A stretch of 64,000 nucleotides of DNA from positions 1 through 64,000 of the forward strand of contig CAZAZT010000005.1 of assembly GCA_964489645.1 (NCBI GenBank), read 5' to 3'. Under the pieces are notes generated by a model, which did not search any database, was not told where the DNA came from, and saw only the letters and a list, made by a program, of their open reading frames with translations. The stretch comes from JBEEPE01 sp964489645. GTDB taxonomy: Bacteria > Verrucomicrobiota > Verrucomicrobiia > Chthoniobacterales > Chthoniobacteraceae. Numbering within the stretch: the stretch's first letter is position 1; each line of letters starts with the position of its first letter. Made by a program: the position numbers and the translations under genes. This document shows positions 1 to 8,782 of the stretch, one piece after another.

Positions 1-1
1 T

Positions 2-1210
2 TTCATCGCGCCACTCCTAGCTCTCCTCCCCCTAACTGTCTCAGCTCAATCCTTTGCGATCGGAACCCCAACATCCATCGGGCCTCTCGAGGATTTGTTG
101 CCGAGAAAAAGGACTGAAACCCGTCCAGAAGCGGGAAAATCGGGTCCCTGGGGGCACCTCGAGCTCTACACCGTCTTCCTAGAAGCTCCGCGCGAGGTCA
201 TCGAGTTGGCAACTCCAGCAGAAACAAAGACCCAGTGGGTCTTCGAGAAGCATGACCGCAAGGATGTGCACGCCTTCTTGCAACAACTCCACCTCCCCGA
301 AAGCGTCCTCACTTCCCTCGAAGACGAAACGAAATGGAGCGAAACCGGTTCGTCCACCGTTGTTTTTCCCGACAACCAAACCCTCCTGTCCATCCCCCGC
401 GAACCGCGTGCCCGACTCTACAACTTCCTCGGCCGGTTCCTCTCGAACCCGCTCCACAGAGAACCCGAGATCATCTACGGCGAATCTCCTGAAAAGTGGC
501 TTTCTGACACGGATTTAAACGCACAAATCGTGGATGCGATCACCAAGATGAGCTACCTCAGAGGAGGAAAACAGGTCTTCGCCGATACGCCAGCGGTCCT
601 CGCCCTCGCCGAGTCGGATCACGAACGCATCCGGATCCAACAAGCCCTCAGCCGCACCCCCAACCTCATCGTGAAAGTGCGCATCGATTCCGAGCAACCC
701 ATGCAGACCATCGCCCGATGGTGGACCGCAAATGGTCTTCTCACAGGAAATATCCCGCTCCTCAAATCCCTCCTCGCTTCCGGCAGAGAGGATTCCGTCG
801 ACATCTCACGCTTCCTCCCCGCAGCAGCCAAAAAGGTCATCTTCACATACCCCACCCCCCTCGATGCCAGACTAGGCCACCTCCCCGATTGTCATTGGTC
901 CTCCCTCAACTTCTTCAACGACCCTCCTCTGGACCGCCTCAGCGACCCTCGGATTGCTGCATCCTACGTTCGAGAGAACTACGAACTCATCACCAGCGAA
1001 CCCCAGTTCGGCGACATCCTTTTCTTCATGGACCCAGTGACGAAGGAAGCCCACCACAGTTGCGTGTTCCTCGCAGACGACATCGTCTTCACAAAAAATG
1101 GTCGATCATTGCTCGAACCCTGGGTGTTCATGCACCTCGCCGAGGTGCGAGACATCTACGGAATGCACGTCGCCTCAGAAACCGTCATCTATCGACGGAG
1201 AAAGACCTGA
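2..1210 (+). CDS. Secreted protein with possible NlpC/P60-like (papain-fold) domain, 5' end outside the window
   Basis: The reading frame is open from base 2 without a stop, so the start codon lies left of the window. The first visible residues are a hydrophobic stretch ending in LTVSAQS, which looks like the core and cleavage site of a Sec signal peptide, so little of the gene is missing. About 402 residues are visible. Near the C terminus a DCHWSS segment is followed by GDILFF and HHSCVFL, the order of Cys, GD and His motifs seen in NlpC/P60-like and related permuted papain-fold enzymes. That would suggest a peptidase or amidase acting on the envelope, but the match is by eye and weak. An internal TTG at 95 would remove the signal peptide and is not the likely start. 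The beta-helix gene starts 49 bases downstream. Confidence 0.6.
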   Translation, partial: FIAPLLALLPLTVSAQSFAIGTPTSIGPLEDLLPRKRTETRPEAGKSGPWGHLELYTVFLEAPREVIELATPAETKTQWVFEKHDRKDVHAFLQQLHLPESVLTSLEDETKWSETGSSTVVFPDNQTLLSIPREPRARLYNFLGRFLSNPLHREPEIIYGESPEKWLSDTDLNAQIVDAITKMSYLRGGKQVFADTPAVLALAESDHERIRIQQALSRTPNLIVKVRIDSEQPMQTIARWWTANGLLTGNIPLLKSLLASGREDSVDISRFLPAAAKKVIFTYPTPLDARLGHLPDCHWSSLNFFNDPPLDRLSDPRIAASYVRENYELITSEPQFGDILFFMDPVTKEAHHSCVFLADDIVFTKNGRSLLEPWVFMHLAEVRDIYGMHVASETVIYRRRKT

Positions 1211-1250
1211 GCCTGACAAATCCCCAGTTTTTCTCGCGCCCCAAATCCTC

Positions 1251-1255
1251 GGAGG
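1251..1255 (+). promoter_or_regulatory. Ribosome binding site GGAGG deciding the start at 1260
   Basis: A perfect GGAGG lies four bases before ATG 1260. It selects this start over upstream in-frame codons that overlap the previous gene. Confidence 0.7.
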
Positions 1256-1259
1256 CATC

Positions 1260-1970
1260 ATGTTGGCAATGTCCGCAGACCGCTTTTCCCCCCCCGCCTT
1301 TGTTGATCTCAACCACACCGAACACCGTGTGCTATTCGACTCGGGCCCCTTCGTCTGGGACGCTCTCGGACAGATCTCTAGCTACCTGAAGTTCCGTCTG
1401 AAACCCGCCATCCTCGGCACTCCCATCGGCAAGCCCTTCATCAGTAACGCCGTCTTCATCGGCCCAGGCACCGTGATCGAACCAGGTGCCGTCATCAAGG
1501 GCCCCGCTTGGATCGGCGCAAATTGCGAGATCCGTAGCGGTTGTTACATCCGTGAGAACGTCATCGTGGGCGATGATTGCGTCCTCGGGAACTCCTGCGA
1601 GTTCAAGAACTCCCTGATCTTCAACGGAGCGCAAATACCCCACTTCAACTACGTCGGTGATTCCATCCTCGGTCACGGCGCTCATCTCGGCGCAGGAGTC
1701 ATCCTTTCCAATGTGCGTCTGGACCGAAAAGAGGTGCTGATTCCCCTCCCAGAAGGCGGATTCCAACCGTCCGGGCTCCGAAAGTTCGGCGCCGTGATCG
1801 GCGATCATGCCGAAATCGGTTGCAACAGCGTCATCAACCCAGGCTCGCTCATCGGGCCCCATAGCCTGCTGTACCCCGGAACCCAATGGCGCGGAATACT
1901 CCCGCCCCAAAGCACCGTGAAATGGGTGCAACAGCACGAGATCTCGGAGCGCTCACGCCGCCCACTGTAG
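1260..1970 (+). CDS. Left-handed beta-helix (hexapeptide repeat) acyltransferase-like protein
   Basis: The 236-residue product carries many isoleucine/valine-rich hexapeptide repeats from about residue 55 (ISNAVFIGPGTVIEPGAVI and onward), the signature of the left-handed beta-helix fold used by GlmU C-terminal domains, LpxA and LpxD. There is no nucleotidyltransferase domain, so it resembles the acetyltransferase-like half of UDP-GlcNAc diphosphorylases. The likely role is acyl or acetyl transfer to a nucleotide sugar in cell-wall or lipid A metabolism; substrate cannot be read from the sequence. The start is set by a GGAGG at 1251-1255 just before ATG 1260. The frame continues upstream to 1098 but that part overlaps the preceding gene. 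It may be co-transcribed with that gene, 49 bases upstream. Confidence 0.8.
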   Translation: MLAMSADRFSPPAFVDLNHTEHRVLFDSGPFVWDALGQISSYLKFRLKPAILGTPIGKPFISNAVFIGPGTVIEPGAVIKGPAWIGANCEIRSGCYIRENVIVGDDCVLGNSCEFKNSLIFNGAQIPHFNYVGDSILGHGAHLGAGVILSNVRLDRKEVLIPLPEGGFQPSGLRKFGAVIGDHAEIGCNSVINPGSLIGPHSLLYPGTQWRGILPPQSTVKWVQQHEISERSRRPL

Positions 1971-2063
1971 GCCTCCCATCCCGCTCCCGCACTCCCGCAG
2001 CCATCCATTCCAAAGCCGCCGCGCCAAACCGGACGGACGAAACGCCTCAGCGCCGCCCTTCCC

Positions 2064-2741
2064 TCACTGCCGCACGCCCTCGCCTGTGGCCCGATTCGAC
2101 TCGTGCCACGGACAGTAGTTCAAAAGCTTCACCTGCACCGGAGTTCCCTTCGCCGGATCGATATCCACCACCGTCAAACTCCCGTAATCCACATCGAAAG
2201 CCGCAAAATTTCCCATCGGCCACCCAAGCAACAGCGCAAGCACCGCGCGCACAATGCCACCGTGGCACGCCACAACCACGCTGCGTCCAGCATTGTCAGC
2301 CAAGATCCGCTCCACACACGGTCTCACCCGCGCAAATAGCGCACCGGTTCCCTCTCCCCCTCGGATGCCGTCCGCATCCATCGCATGCAACCAGTCGAAA
2401 GCGCTGATGCCAAACCGCTCCTGCACTTCGTGCCAACGCAAACCCGTCCAATCCCCGAAATCCACTTCACGCAACCCCTCCATCACCACAGCTCCAAATC
2501 CGGATCTTTCTAAAAACGGGCCGATCGTCTGCTCAACCCTCCGCATCGGACTCCGATAAACGACATCCGGCGCCTGCCCCAAAAGCCAATCCGCCGCACA
2601 CTCCCCGTGAACCCTTCCCAAAGGCGAGAGTCCCATATCAATCCGGCACCCCCCAAACACGCGGTGATGACGCTCCTCCACCTCCCCATGCCGCAACAGG
2701 ATCAACCGCACCGGATGTCCCGGAACCGCAACCTTAACCAT
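2064..2741 (-). CDS. Histidine phosphatase family protein (phosphoglycerate mutase-like)
   Basis: The 225-residue protein has the catalytic LLRHGE motif at residues 15-20, where the His is the phospho-acceptor, and a second conserved His in ACHGG near residue 158. An EVDFGDWTGL segment matches the motif that follows the first helices in cofactor-dependent phosphatases of the CobC/GpmB type. It probably removes phosphate from a small metabolite in the cytoplasm. Alpha-ribazole phosphatase is one candidate, but no cobalamin genes are nearby, so the substrate is left open. The ATG at 2741 lies three bases after the stop of the TPR gene upstream, so the two are almost certainly co-transcribed. 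It converges with the beta-helix gene. Confidence 0.85.
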   Translation of the reverse strand: MVKVAVPGHPVRLILLRHGEVEERHHRVFGGCRIDMGLSPLGRVHGECAADWLLGQAPDVVYRSPMRRVEQTIGPFLERSGFGAVVMEGLREVDFGDWTGLRWHEVQERFGISAFDWLHAMDADGIRGGEGTGALFARVRPCVERILADNAGRSVVVACHGGIVRAVLALLLGWPMGNFAAFDVDYGSLTVVDIDPAKGTPVQVKLLNYCPWHESNRATGEGVRQ

Positions 2742-2744
2742 TCC

Positions 2745-3503
2745 TCACTTGGATTCCCCCGCAGCCGCAGGTTTGGCATCTTTCGAGGCACTCGGCGCCG
2801 GCGCATCCGCCGGACCTGAACCCGAAGACTCTTTGGCCGGAACAATCAACTTCTGATTCTCCGAAAGAGCCTCCGCCGCAAACATCGATCTCGGGAACTG
2901 GGACTGCAACGCCTCATACGCCTGCTTCGCCTCGCCAACGCGCCCCTGCGCCCGATGGATCCGCGCTGTCTGCAGAAGCGCCAACGGAGCACTGAACGAC
3001 CGCCCAAACCGATTCGTGACCGTGCGATACAACTCCAAAGCCTCCTCCGCTTTTCCCTCCGCTTCCAAGTTCGCAGCAAGCCCCGTCAACGCTCCCGACT
3101 CCATCGGGTGACCCACATGACGGCTCTGGAACTCCTTCAAAACCGCCGTCGAACCCGCCAAATCACCCGAATCCCTCAGCTTCTGCGAAAGCGTCAACCG
3201 CGCGTTCCCTGCAATCACCGAATCTCCTTGGTCCGCAATCAACACCTTCAACGCGTCCGCCGTCGTCGCATTCGCAAAGGCGCGCCCCGACGCCTCGCGC
3301 TTCTGGGCCGCTGTCCAACTCACGCCCAAGTACCCCGCAAACACCAGCGTGGCCAACAAAACCGTCCGCCGCACCTTCGCTCCATGACGGATATAAAACG
3401 CCATCGGATCAAACACCTGCTCAGCCTCCGTAGGCGTCAGAACCGTCTTGGCTAAATCACCGGAACCGGGTGTTGCACCTGAGGATGGAAATGGATTCGA
3501 CAT
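2745..3503 (-). CDS. Single-pass membrane protein with tetratricopeptide-like repeats (YfgM-like)
   Basis: The 252-residue protein has a short cytoplasmic N terminus, one membrane segment at about residues 46-64 (RTVLLATLVFAGYLGVSW) and an extracytoplasmic region with TPR-like helices, for example EGKAEEALELYRTVTNRF and QGRVGEAKQAYEAL. The tail is rich in Ala, Pro, Ser and Lys. This layout matches YfgM-type ancillary proteins, which in E. coli associate with the SecYEG translocon and periplasmic chaperones. That function is inferred from layout only. The gene lies between ligA upstream and the histidine phosphatase downstream, with three bases to the latter. Confidence 0.7.
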   Translation of the reverse strand: MSNPFPSSGATPGSGDLAKTVLTPTEAEQVFDPMAFYIRHGAKVRRTVLLATLVFAGYLGVSWTAAQKREASGRAFANATTADALKVLIADQGDSVIAGNARLTLSQKLRDSGDLAGSTAVLKEFQSRHVGHPMESGALTGLAANLEAEGKAEEALELYRTVTNRFGRSFSAPLALLQTARIHRAQGRVGEAKQAYEALQSQFPRSMFAAEALSENQKLIVPAKESSGSGPADAPAPSASKDAKPAAAGESK

Positions 3504-3619
3504 GGGAAAAATGACCCGCTCAACATCTCCGAACCCGGCGGGCAGCGGCGCACGGAGAGCCCATCACCCTGAAGGGTTTCACGCGGAGAATCAAACAGGA
3601 TTCGCTCCAGATCACCCCC

Positions 3620-5950
3620 TCAAAAAAGTTCGCCTTGCTCCAGTCTGACCGCAACCGCCGGATTCTCCTCAACCACTCCAACGCTTCCCCCACCGCCCAA
3701 TTCGCCAAGCGCAACTCGAAGATCCTCCTCTCCCAAAATCGGCACCCCCAACCGCGCCGCTTCATCCCGCTTGGAACCACCACCCTCGCCGGCAATCAAG
3801 AAATCCGTCTTCCCGCTCACCGAACCCACCACACTCGCCCCAAGTCCGCGCAACGCCGCCGCCACCTCCCCGCGCGTCATTCCAGCGAACGAACCCGTCA
3901 CCACCACCGTCTTTCCCGAAAACCGCCCCCCTCCGCGAACCGTTGCCCCCCCCTTTGGAACAATGCCCAACTCGCGAAGCACCTCCAAAACGTGCCTCCC
4001 ACGCACCCCTCCAAAATATTCCAGAACCGCTCGTGCCACCACCGGCCCAACCCGCGGAAGCACCCGAGCCTCCCCCGACTGCACCTTCGAGATTTCCGCG
4101 AAATCCAATCGAACCAACACATCTTCCATCTCCCGGATCTCGTTCAAAACCGCCCCATGCCTCACCTCAAGCGCCTCGCGCTCCGCCCCTTCCAAACCCC
4201 GATTCACGCGTGCCCGAGGATTCACCACCTCGGCCTCCCCCAACAAAGCCTCCCTCCGGACCACCGCCCGTAAACGATCCGAACTCGCAACCGCCTCCAT
4301 ATCCGCATGCGCCGCAGCCACTTTCGCAGCAAGCGTCGCCCCGAGCTCAGGGATCCCCAACGCCACCAACCAACGCTCCAACCCCGCATCCCTCGCCCTC
4401 CGCACCGCCTCCACAAGCTTGACCGCATGCCGAGATCCGAAAACGCGCGGCGCCTCGTCCGTTCCCAAATTCAATGCAGCCAGGCGCCCCTCCAACACCC
4501 CCTCGCGCTCCAAACGGAACAGGTCCAGCGGATCGTCCACCAATCCGCTGTCCACCAACCGGTCCGCAACAATCCCCCCCAAACCCTCCAAATCCAACGC
4601 GCTCTTCGACGCAAAATACTGCAACCGGCGCGTCCTCTGCGCCCCACAATCCACGTTCCGACAAAACCACGCGCTGAAATCGCCCTCTCTCGAAACCACT
4701 CCCCCACAAACCGGGCACCCCCCAGCCAAACGTGCCCCGAAGTCAAACGGCACAGACTCAGGTCGCCGCGCCCCAAGCACCACCGCGACCACCTCGGGAA
4801 TCACCTCCCCAGCCTTTTGGATCACCACCGTGTCACCACATCGCAAATCCTTCCGCCGGATCTCGTCTTCATTGTGCAAGGTCGCCCGCGCTATCGTGCT
4901 GCCCCGCAACAGGACCGGCCGCAACACCGCCACCGGCGTCAGCGCTCCAGATCTCCCCACCTGGATCACGATGTCCTCCAACACCGTCTCCGCTCGATCC
5001 GGCACGAACTTGTACGCTCGTGCCCATCGGGGCGCCCGCGCAGTGGAACCCAACCCCTCGCGCAACGACAGATCGTTCAGCTTGATCACCGCACCATCCG
5101 TCTCAAAACCGAACCCCCTCCGCTCCACCTCCAACGCAACAATCGCAGAAACCACCTCGTCCGCCGTTCGAGCAACCCGACTGAACGGAGGCGTGCGAAA
5201 CCCCAACCGCGCCAACCACCGGATCACCTCCTCTTGCGTGCTCAACGACGCCGAGGTCTCGCCCAACCCGTACAAAAAGACATCCAGCGGACGCTTAGCC
5301 GCCTCTCCAGAATCCAGAAGCTTCAACGCCCCAGCCGTCGCATTCCGCGAGTTCGCGAACGGCTCCTCCCCCGAACGCTCCATCCGTTCGCACAATGCCC
5401 CAAACGCCGCATCCGCCATGTACACCTCCCCGCGAACCTCCAACACATCCGGCGCATCATCCACGCGCATCGGAATCGACCGGATCGTCCTCAAATTGTG
5501 CGTGATATCATCCCCAACGTCTCCATCACCCCTCGTGGCCCCCGCCACAAAAACCCCGCCCTCGTACCGCAAATTCACCGCCACACCGTCAATCTTCGGC
5601 TCCACATGCCACTCCAAACCCACCCGCCCAGCCAAGCGCTCCACACCCCCAATCCATTCCCGGATCGCCGATTCCCCTCCATCGTCAGCATACAAGTTGT
5701 CCAATGACAACATCGGCACACCATGACGGAACGAAGCAAACCGCGAAATCACCTCCCCTCCCACCTTCCGTAACGGAGAATCCGGAAGAACCAGATCCGG
5801 ATGCGCCTCCTCCAAATCCCTCAACTGCCGCACCAACGCATCATAATCCCAATCGGACACCGTCGGACGCGCCTCCTGATAATAACGCCGATCATGCGCC
5901 CGGATCTCAGCGCTCAACGCCATAATGCGTTCCTTCACAGATTCGTTCAC
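3620..5950 (-). CDS. ligA: NAD-dependent DNA ligase LigA
   Basis: This enzyme seals nicks in duplex DNA during replication and repair, using NAD+. The adenylation domain shows SLDN and the catalytic lysine in EPKIDG (about residue 119). An OB-fold region, a four-Cys zinc site (CPVC, then FCRNVDC), helix-hairpin-helix segments and a C-terminal BRCT domain (FSGKTVVVTGSF) follow in the usual order. At 776 residues it is roughly 100 longer than common LigA proteins; extra sequence is visible between the helix-hairpin-helix repeats and the BRCT domain and as an acidic tail. The start is chosen as GTG 5950 because GGAGG at 5955-5959 precedes it by four bases; an upstream GTG at 5968 is in frame but would overlap the ribosome binding site. 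It is divergent from xylB. Confidence 0.95.
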   Translation of the reverse strand: MNESVKERIMALSAEIRAHDRRYYQEARPTVSDWDYDALVRQLRDLEEAHPDLVLPDSPLRKVGGEVISRFASFRHGVPMLSLDNLYADDGGESAIREWIGGVERLAGRVGLEWHVEPKIDGVAVNLRYEGGVFVAGATRGDGDVGDDITHNLRTIRSIPMRVDDAPDVLEVRGEVYMADAAFGALCERMERSGEEPFANSRNATAGALKLLDSGEAAKRPLDVFLYGLGETSASLSTQEEVIRWLARLGFRTPPFSRVARTADEVVSAIVALEVERRGFGFETDGAVIKLNDLSLREGLGSTARAPRWARAYKFVPDRAETVLEDIVIQVGRSGALTPVAVLRPVLLRGSTIARATLHNEDEIRRKDLRCGDTVVIQKAGEVIPEVVAVVLGARRPESVPFDFGARLAGGCPVCGGVVSREGDFSAWFCRNVDCGAQRTRRLQYFASKSALDLEGLGGIVADRLVDSGLVDDPLDLFRLEREGVLEGRLAALNLGTDEAPRVFGSRHAVKLVEAVRRARDAGLERWLVALGIPELGATLAAKVAAAHADMEAVASSDRLRAVVRREALLGEAEVVNPRARVNRGLEGAEREALEVRHGAVLNEIREMEDVLVRLDFAEISKVQSGEARVLPRVGPVVARAVLEYFGGVRGRHVLEVLRELGIVPKGGATVRGGGRFSGKTVVVTGSFAGMTRGEVAAALRGLGASVVGSVSGKTDFLIAGEGGGSKRDEAARLGVPILGEEDLRVALGELGGGGSVGVVEENPAVAVRLEQGELF

Positions 5951-5954
5951 CACA

Positions 5955-5959
5955 CCTCC
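5955..5959 (-). promoter_or_regulatory. Ribosome binding site deciding the ligA GTG start
   Basis: On the minus strand GGAGG is followed by TGTG and then GTG at 5950. The spacing supports GTG 5950 rather than GTG 5968 as the ligA start. Confidence 0.6.
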
Positions 5960-5992
5960 ATGCTGCACTCAGCCCCATTCCTTCTCAGCAAC

Positions 5993-6010
5993 TTTTTCAA
6001 CCATGAAAAA
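5993..6010. promoter_or_regulatory. Inverted repeat in the ligA-xylB divergent promoter region
   Basis: TTTTTCA at 5993-5999 and TGAAAAA at 6004-6010 form a perfect seven-base inverted repeat around ACCA. It lies 57 bases before xylB and 43 bases before the proposed ligA start. The size and AT-rich arms would suit a dimeric regulator, but no binding protein is known and no regulator gene is adjacent. Confidence 0.35.
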
Positions 6011-6066
6011 TCCTGCTGGAGGCGCCTGCCCTCCTCCCCTTTCCTAGAACAACAATCCTTCGCGCC

Positions 6067-7566
6067 ATGATTTCACTTGGTATCGACAGCGGCACCCAAA
6101 GCACAAAAACCATCGCCATCGACCTCGAGTCCGGCGAACTCCTCGCGTCCGCCTCAAAAAGCTACCCCCTCATCCAAGGCCTGCCCGATCGCCACCTCGA
6201 GCAAGACCCCGCCGAATGGGTCGCAGCAACCAACCAAACCGTCCACGAGGTCGTCTCAAAACTCGGCCCCCGAAAAGACGAGATCCGCGCAATCGGCGTC
6301 AGTGGCCAACAACACGGCTTCGTCCCCCTCGACGCAAATGATCACGTCATCCGCCCCGCAAAACTCTGGTGCGACACGTCCACCATCGCCGAATGTGACG
6401 AACTCCACCGCATCTTCGGCGGCGCAAAAAACCTCCTGAAAGAGGAGGGAAACGCCATCCTCCCCGGGTACACCGCCCCGAAAATCCTGTGGCTCAAGAA
6501 GAACGAACCTCATCACTTCAAAGCCCTTCGGAAAATCCTTCTCCCCCACGATTACCTCAACTTCCACCTCACCGGCGTCCATGCCATGGAATACGGTGAC
6601 GCATCCGGAACCGGCCTCCTCAACGTGCGATCCCGCACCTGGAGCGAGCGCGTCGCCAAGGCGATCGACCCCGACCTGCTCGACTTCCTCCCAGCCCTCT
6701 CCTCATCCAAAGGGCCCCTCGCGCTCCTCCGAGATTCCCTCCGCAGCCTGTGGAACCTCCCTGAAGGCGTCGTCATCAGTAAAGGAGGCGGCGACAACAT
6801 GATGGGCGCCATCGGCACCGGCAACGTGCGCGACGGAGTCGTGACCGTAAGCCTCGGAACCTCAGGCACCGTCTACTCCGCCTCATCCAAACCCATCGTC
6901 GACGAACACGGCGAGATCGCCGCATTCTGCGACTCCACAGATCAATGGATGCCGCTCGTCTGCACCATGAATGTCACCGTCGCAACGGAACAAGTCCGGC
7001 ACCTCTTCAACTGGGACCACGCCGCGCTCGAAAACGCGGTGAGATCCGTTCCCGCAGGCGCCAAGGGCCTCCTCTTTCTTCCCTACCTCACCGGCGAACG
7101 CACCCCAAACCTTCCGAACGGCACCGGCATCTTCCACGGCCTCACCCGAGAAACCATGACCCCAGAGGTCATGGCACGCGCAACCATGGAAGGCGTCACC
7201 CTCGGCCTCGGTTACGGACTCCAACGCTTCCGTGACCTCGGAATACAACCCCGCGAGATCCGTCTCACCGGCGGAGGAAGCCAAAGCCCCATCTGGCGGG
7301 AAATCTGCGCCTCCATCTTCAACGCCGAAACCGTCTGCCTCAAAAGCGCCGAAGGCGCAGCCCTCGGAGCCGCCATCCAAGGCGCATCCGCTTGGCTCAG
7401 TGCCAACGGCAAAAACTCCGACACCGCCGCATTGTGCAAAAACCTCGTCCAAGTCGACGAATCCACCCGCTGCACCCCAGAGCCAACCGCCGTCGCAACG
7501 CACCAACAACAACTCGTCAAACTCACCGAGATCACCCGCAAACTCCACGCCGCAGGGCACCTCTAA
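6067..7566 (+). CDS. xylB: Xylulokinase (FGGY family)
   Basis: The 499-residue protein is a full-length FGGY carbohydrate kinase. It starts with the phosphate-binding motif DSGTQSTK (residues 7-14), has GVSGQQHG and KLWCDTST in the sugar-binding half, GGGDNMMGAIGTG around the catalytic aspartate, and the C-terminal GGGSQSPIWR and EGAALGAA motifs. WCD and SGQQHG are characteristic of xylulokinases, so the expected reaction is ATP-dependent phosphorylation of D-xylulose into the pentose phosphate pathway. No xylose isomerase or transporter is in the window. The start ATG has no obvious ribosome binding site. ubiX follows after 14 bases, so the gene probably heads a plus-strand operon. Confidence 0.92.
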   Translation: MISLGIDSGTQSTKTIAIDLESGELLASASKSYPLIQGLPDRHLEQDPAEWVAATNQTVHEVVSKLGPRKDEIRAIGVSGQQHGFVPLDANDHVIRPAKLWCDTSTIAECDELHRIFGGAKNLLKEEGNAILPGYTAPKILWLKKNEPHHFKALRKILLPHDYLNFHLTGVHAMEYGDASGTGLLNVRSRTWSERVAKAIDPDLLDFLPALSSSKGPLALLRDSLRSLWNLPEGVVISKGGGDNMMGAIGTGNVRDGVVTVSLGTSGTVYSASSKPIVDEHGEIAAFCDSTDQWMPLVCTMNVTVATEQVRHLFNWDHAALENAVRSVPAGAKGLLFLPYLTGERTPNLPNGTGIFHGLTRETMTPEVMARATMEGVTLGLGYGLQRFRDLGIQPREIRLTGGGSQSPIWREICASIFNAETVCLKSAEGAALGAAIQGASAWLSANGKNSDTAALCKNLVQVDESTRCTPEPTAVATHQQQLVKLTEITRKLHAAGHL

Positions 7567-7580
7567 AATCCTTATACCTC

Positions 7581-8144
7581 ATGAAACTGGTCATCGCAGC
7601 CACCGGAGCCAGCGGCGCAATCTATCTCCAACGACTGCTCGACCTCATCCCCACCGAGAACAACGAGATCCATCTCGTCCTCAGTAACTACGCAAAACAG
7701 GTCGTCCAAGAAGAGATCGGATCGCTCAACATCCCGCCATCCATCCACCAACACGGAGACCGTTCCATGAACGTGCCCTTCGCCAGCGGCTCCACTCGCT
7801 TTGATGCCATGGTCATCTGCCCCTGCTCCATGGGCTCCCTCGCTCGCATCGCCGCCGGTACCGCAGATACCACCATCCTCCGTGCCGCAGACGTCTTCCT
7901 CAAAGAGCGGCGCCAACTCATCCTCGTCCCTCGCGAAACCCCTTGGAACCTCATCCACGCCCGAAACGTCGTCACCCTCATCGAAGCCGGCGCAACCGTG
8001 ATGCCCGCCTCACCCGCATTCTACTCCGGCGCAAACACCCTCACCGAAATCGCTGATAGTCTCGTCACCCGGATCCTCGATCAACTCAACCTGCCGGTCC
8101 CAAACACGTTCCGCTGGAAGGAAGCCCCACCATGCGCGGACTGA
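7581..8144 (+). CDS. ubiX: UbiX flavin prenyltransferase
   Basis: The 187-residue protein has the N-terminal FMN-binding GASGA motif (residues 9-13) and the family block CPCSMGSLARIA, RAADVFLKERR and LVPRETPW. UbiX joins dimethylallyl phosphate to FMN to make prenylated FMN, the cofactor of UbiD-type decarboxylases in ubiquinone or menaquinone biosynthesis and other pathways. No UbiD gene is in the window. The ATG at 7581 gives the usual family length and starts directly with the MKLVIAATG strand; earlier in-frame codons fall inside xylB. The last 13 bases overlap the next gene. Confidence 0.93.
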   Translation: MKLVIAATGASGAIYLQRLLDLIPTENNEIHLVLSNYAKQVVQEEIGSLNIPPSIHQHGDRSMNVPFASGSTRFDAMVICPCSMGSLARIAAGTADTTILRAADVFLKERRQLILVPRETPWNLIHARNVVTLIEAGATVMPASPAFYSGANTLTEIADSLVTRILDQLNLPVPNTFRWKEAPPCAD

Positions 8145-8782
8145 TCCCCCTCGCGATCAAACCAGGCTGCCACCTCCTCCGCATCCTCGCAGCCTCCCTC
8201 AAAAACACCCTCCAAGATGACGCAGGGCTCTTCAACCCGCACCGGACCTCCCCGCTCATCATCGCCGTCTGGCATAATCGCGTCCTCTGCGGCCCTCCAC
8301 TCTTCGAGTTCTTCGGAAAACGCCGAAGAAAACTCACCCTCCTAACCAGCCCAAGCCGAGACGGCTCCGTGGTCGCAGGAGTCGCCAACGCTTTCGGGAT
8401 CGATTCCGTCCGCGGTTCCTCATCAAAAGGCGGAACCCAAGCTCTCCGCCAACTCCGATCCCTCATCGATCAAGGCCACGATATCGTGATCACACCCGAC
8501 GGCCCCCGCGGCCCCGTCTACTCCATCGCACCCGGCATCCTCTTCCTGTCAAAAAGCTTGCGCGTGCCCATCGTGCCAACATCCATCACGTTCGACCATT
8601 TCCACGAACTCCGGACATGGGACCGATTCCGAGTCCCTCACCCCTTCACCCGCTGTCACATGCACTTTCACCGACCCCGATTCTTCTCGGAAAACCCGTC
8701 CTCCGATGCAGGAACCTTCCCCGTGGAAGAACTTTGTGCCGACCTCCACGACGATCGCCGTTCTCCATCATGCAACGAATAG
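8132..8782 (+). CDS. DUF374 lysophospholipid acyltransferase-family protein
   Basis: The 216-residue protein has the DUF374/LPLAT pattern: an AVWHNR motif with the catalytic His near residue 48, SPSRDGS, RGSSSKGG and TPDGPRGP. The family is related to lipid A acyltransferases and is thought to transfer an acyl chain in envelope lipid synthesis at the inner membrane face; in some bacteria members act before Kdo addition. The start ATG overlaps the end of ubiX by 13 bases and its own end overlaps the PfkB kinase by 13 bases, which suggests coupled translation. The assignment to the family is strong; the exact acceptor is not known. Confidence 0.88.
   Translation: MRGLIPLAIKPGCHLLRILAASLKNTLQDDAGLFNPHRTSPLIIAVWHNRVLCGPPLFEFFGKRRRKLTLLTSPSRDGSVVAGVANAFGIDSVRGSSSKGGTQALRQLRSLIDQGHDIVITPDGPRGPVYSIAPGILFLSKSLRVPIVPTSITFDHFHELRTWDRFRVPHPFTRCHMHFHRPRFFSENPSSDAGTFPVEELCADLHDDRRSPSCNE

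Noticed and set aside
3771..5726. Long plus-strand open frame (651 codons) opposite ligA
   Set aside because: Its translation is rich in Ser, Pro, Arg and Thr with no family motifs. It is a by-product of codon bias in ligA, which has all its catalytic motifs.
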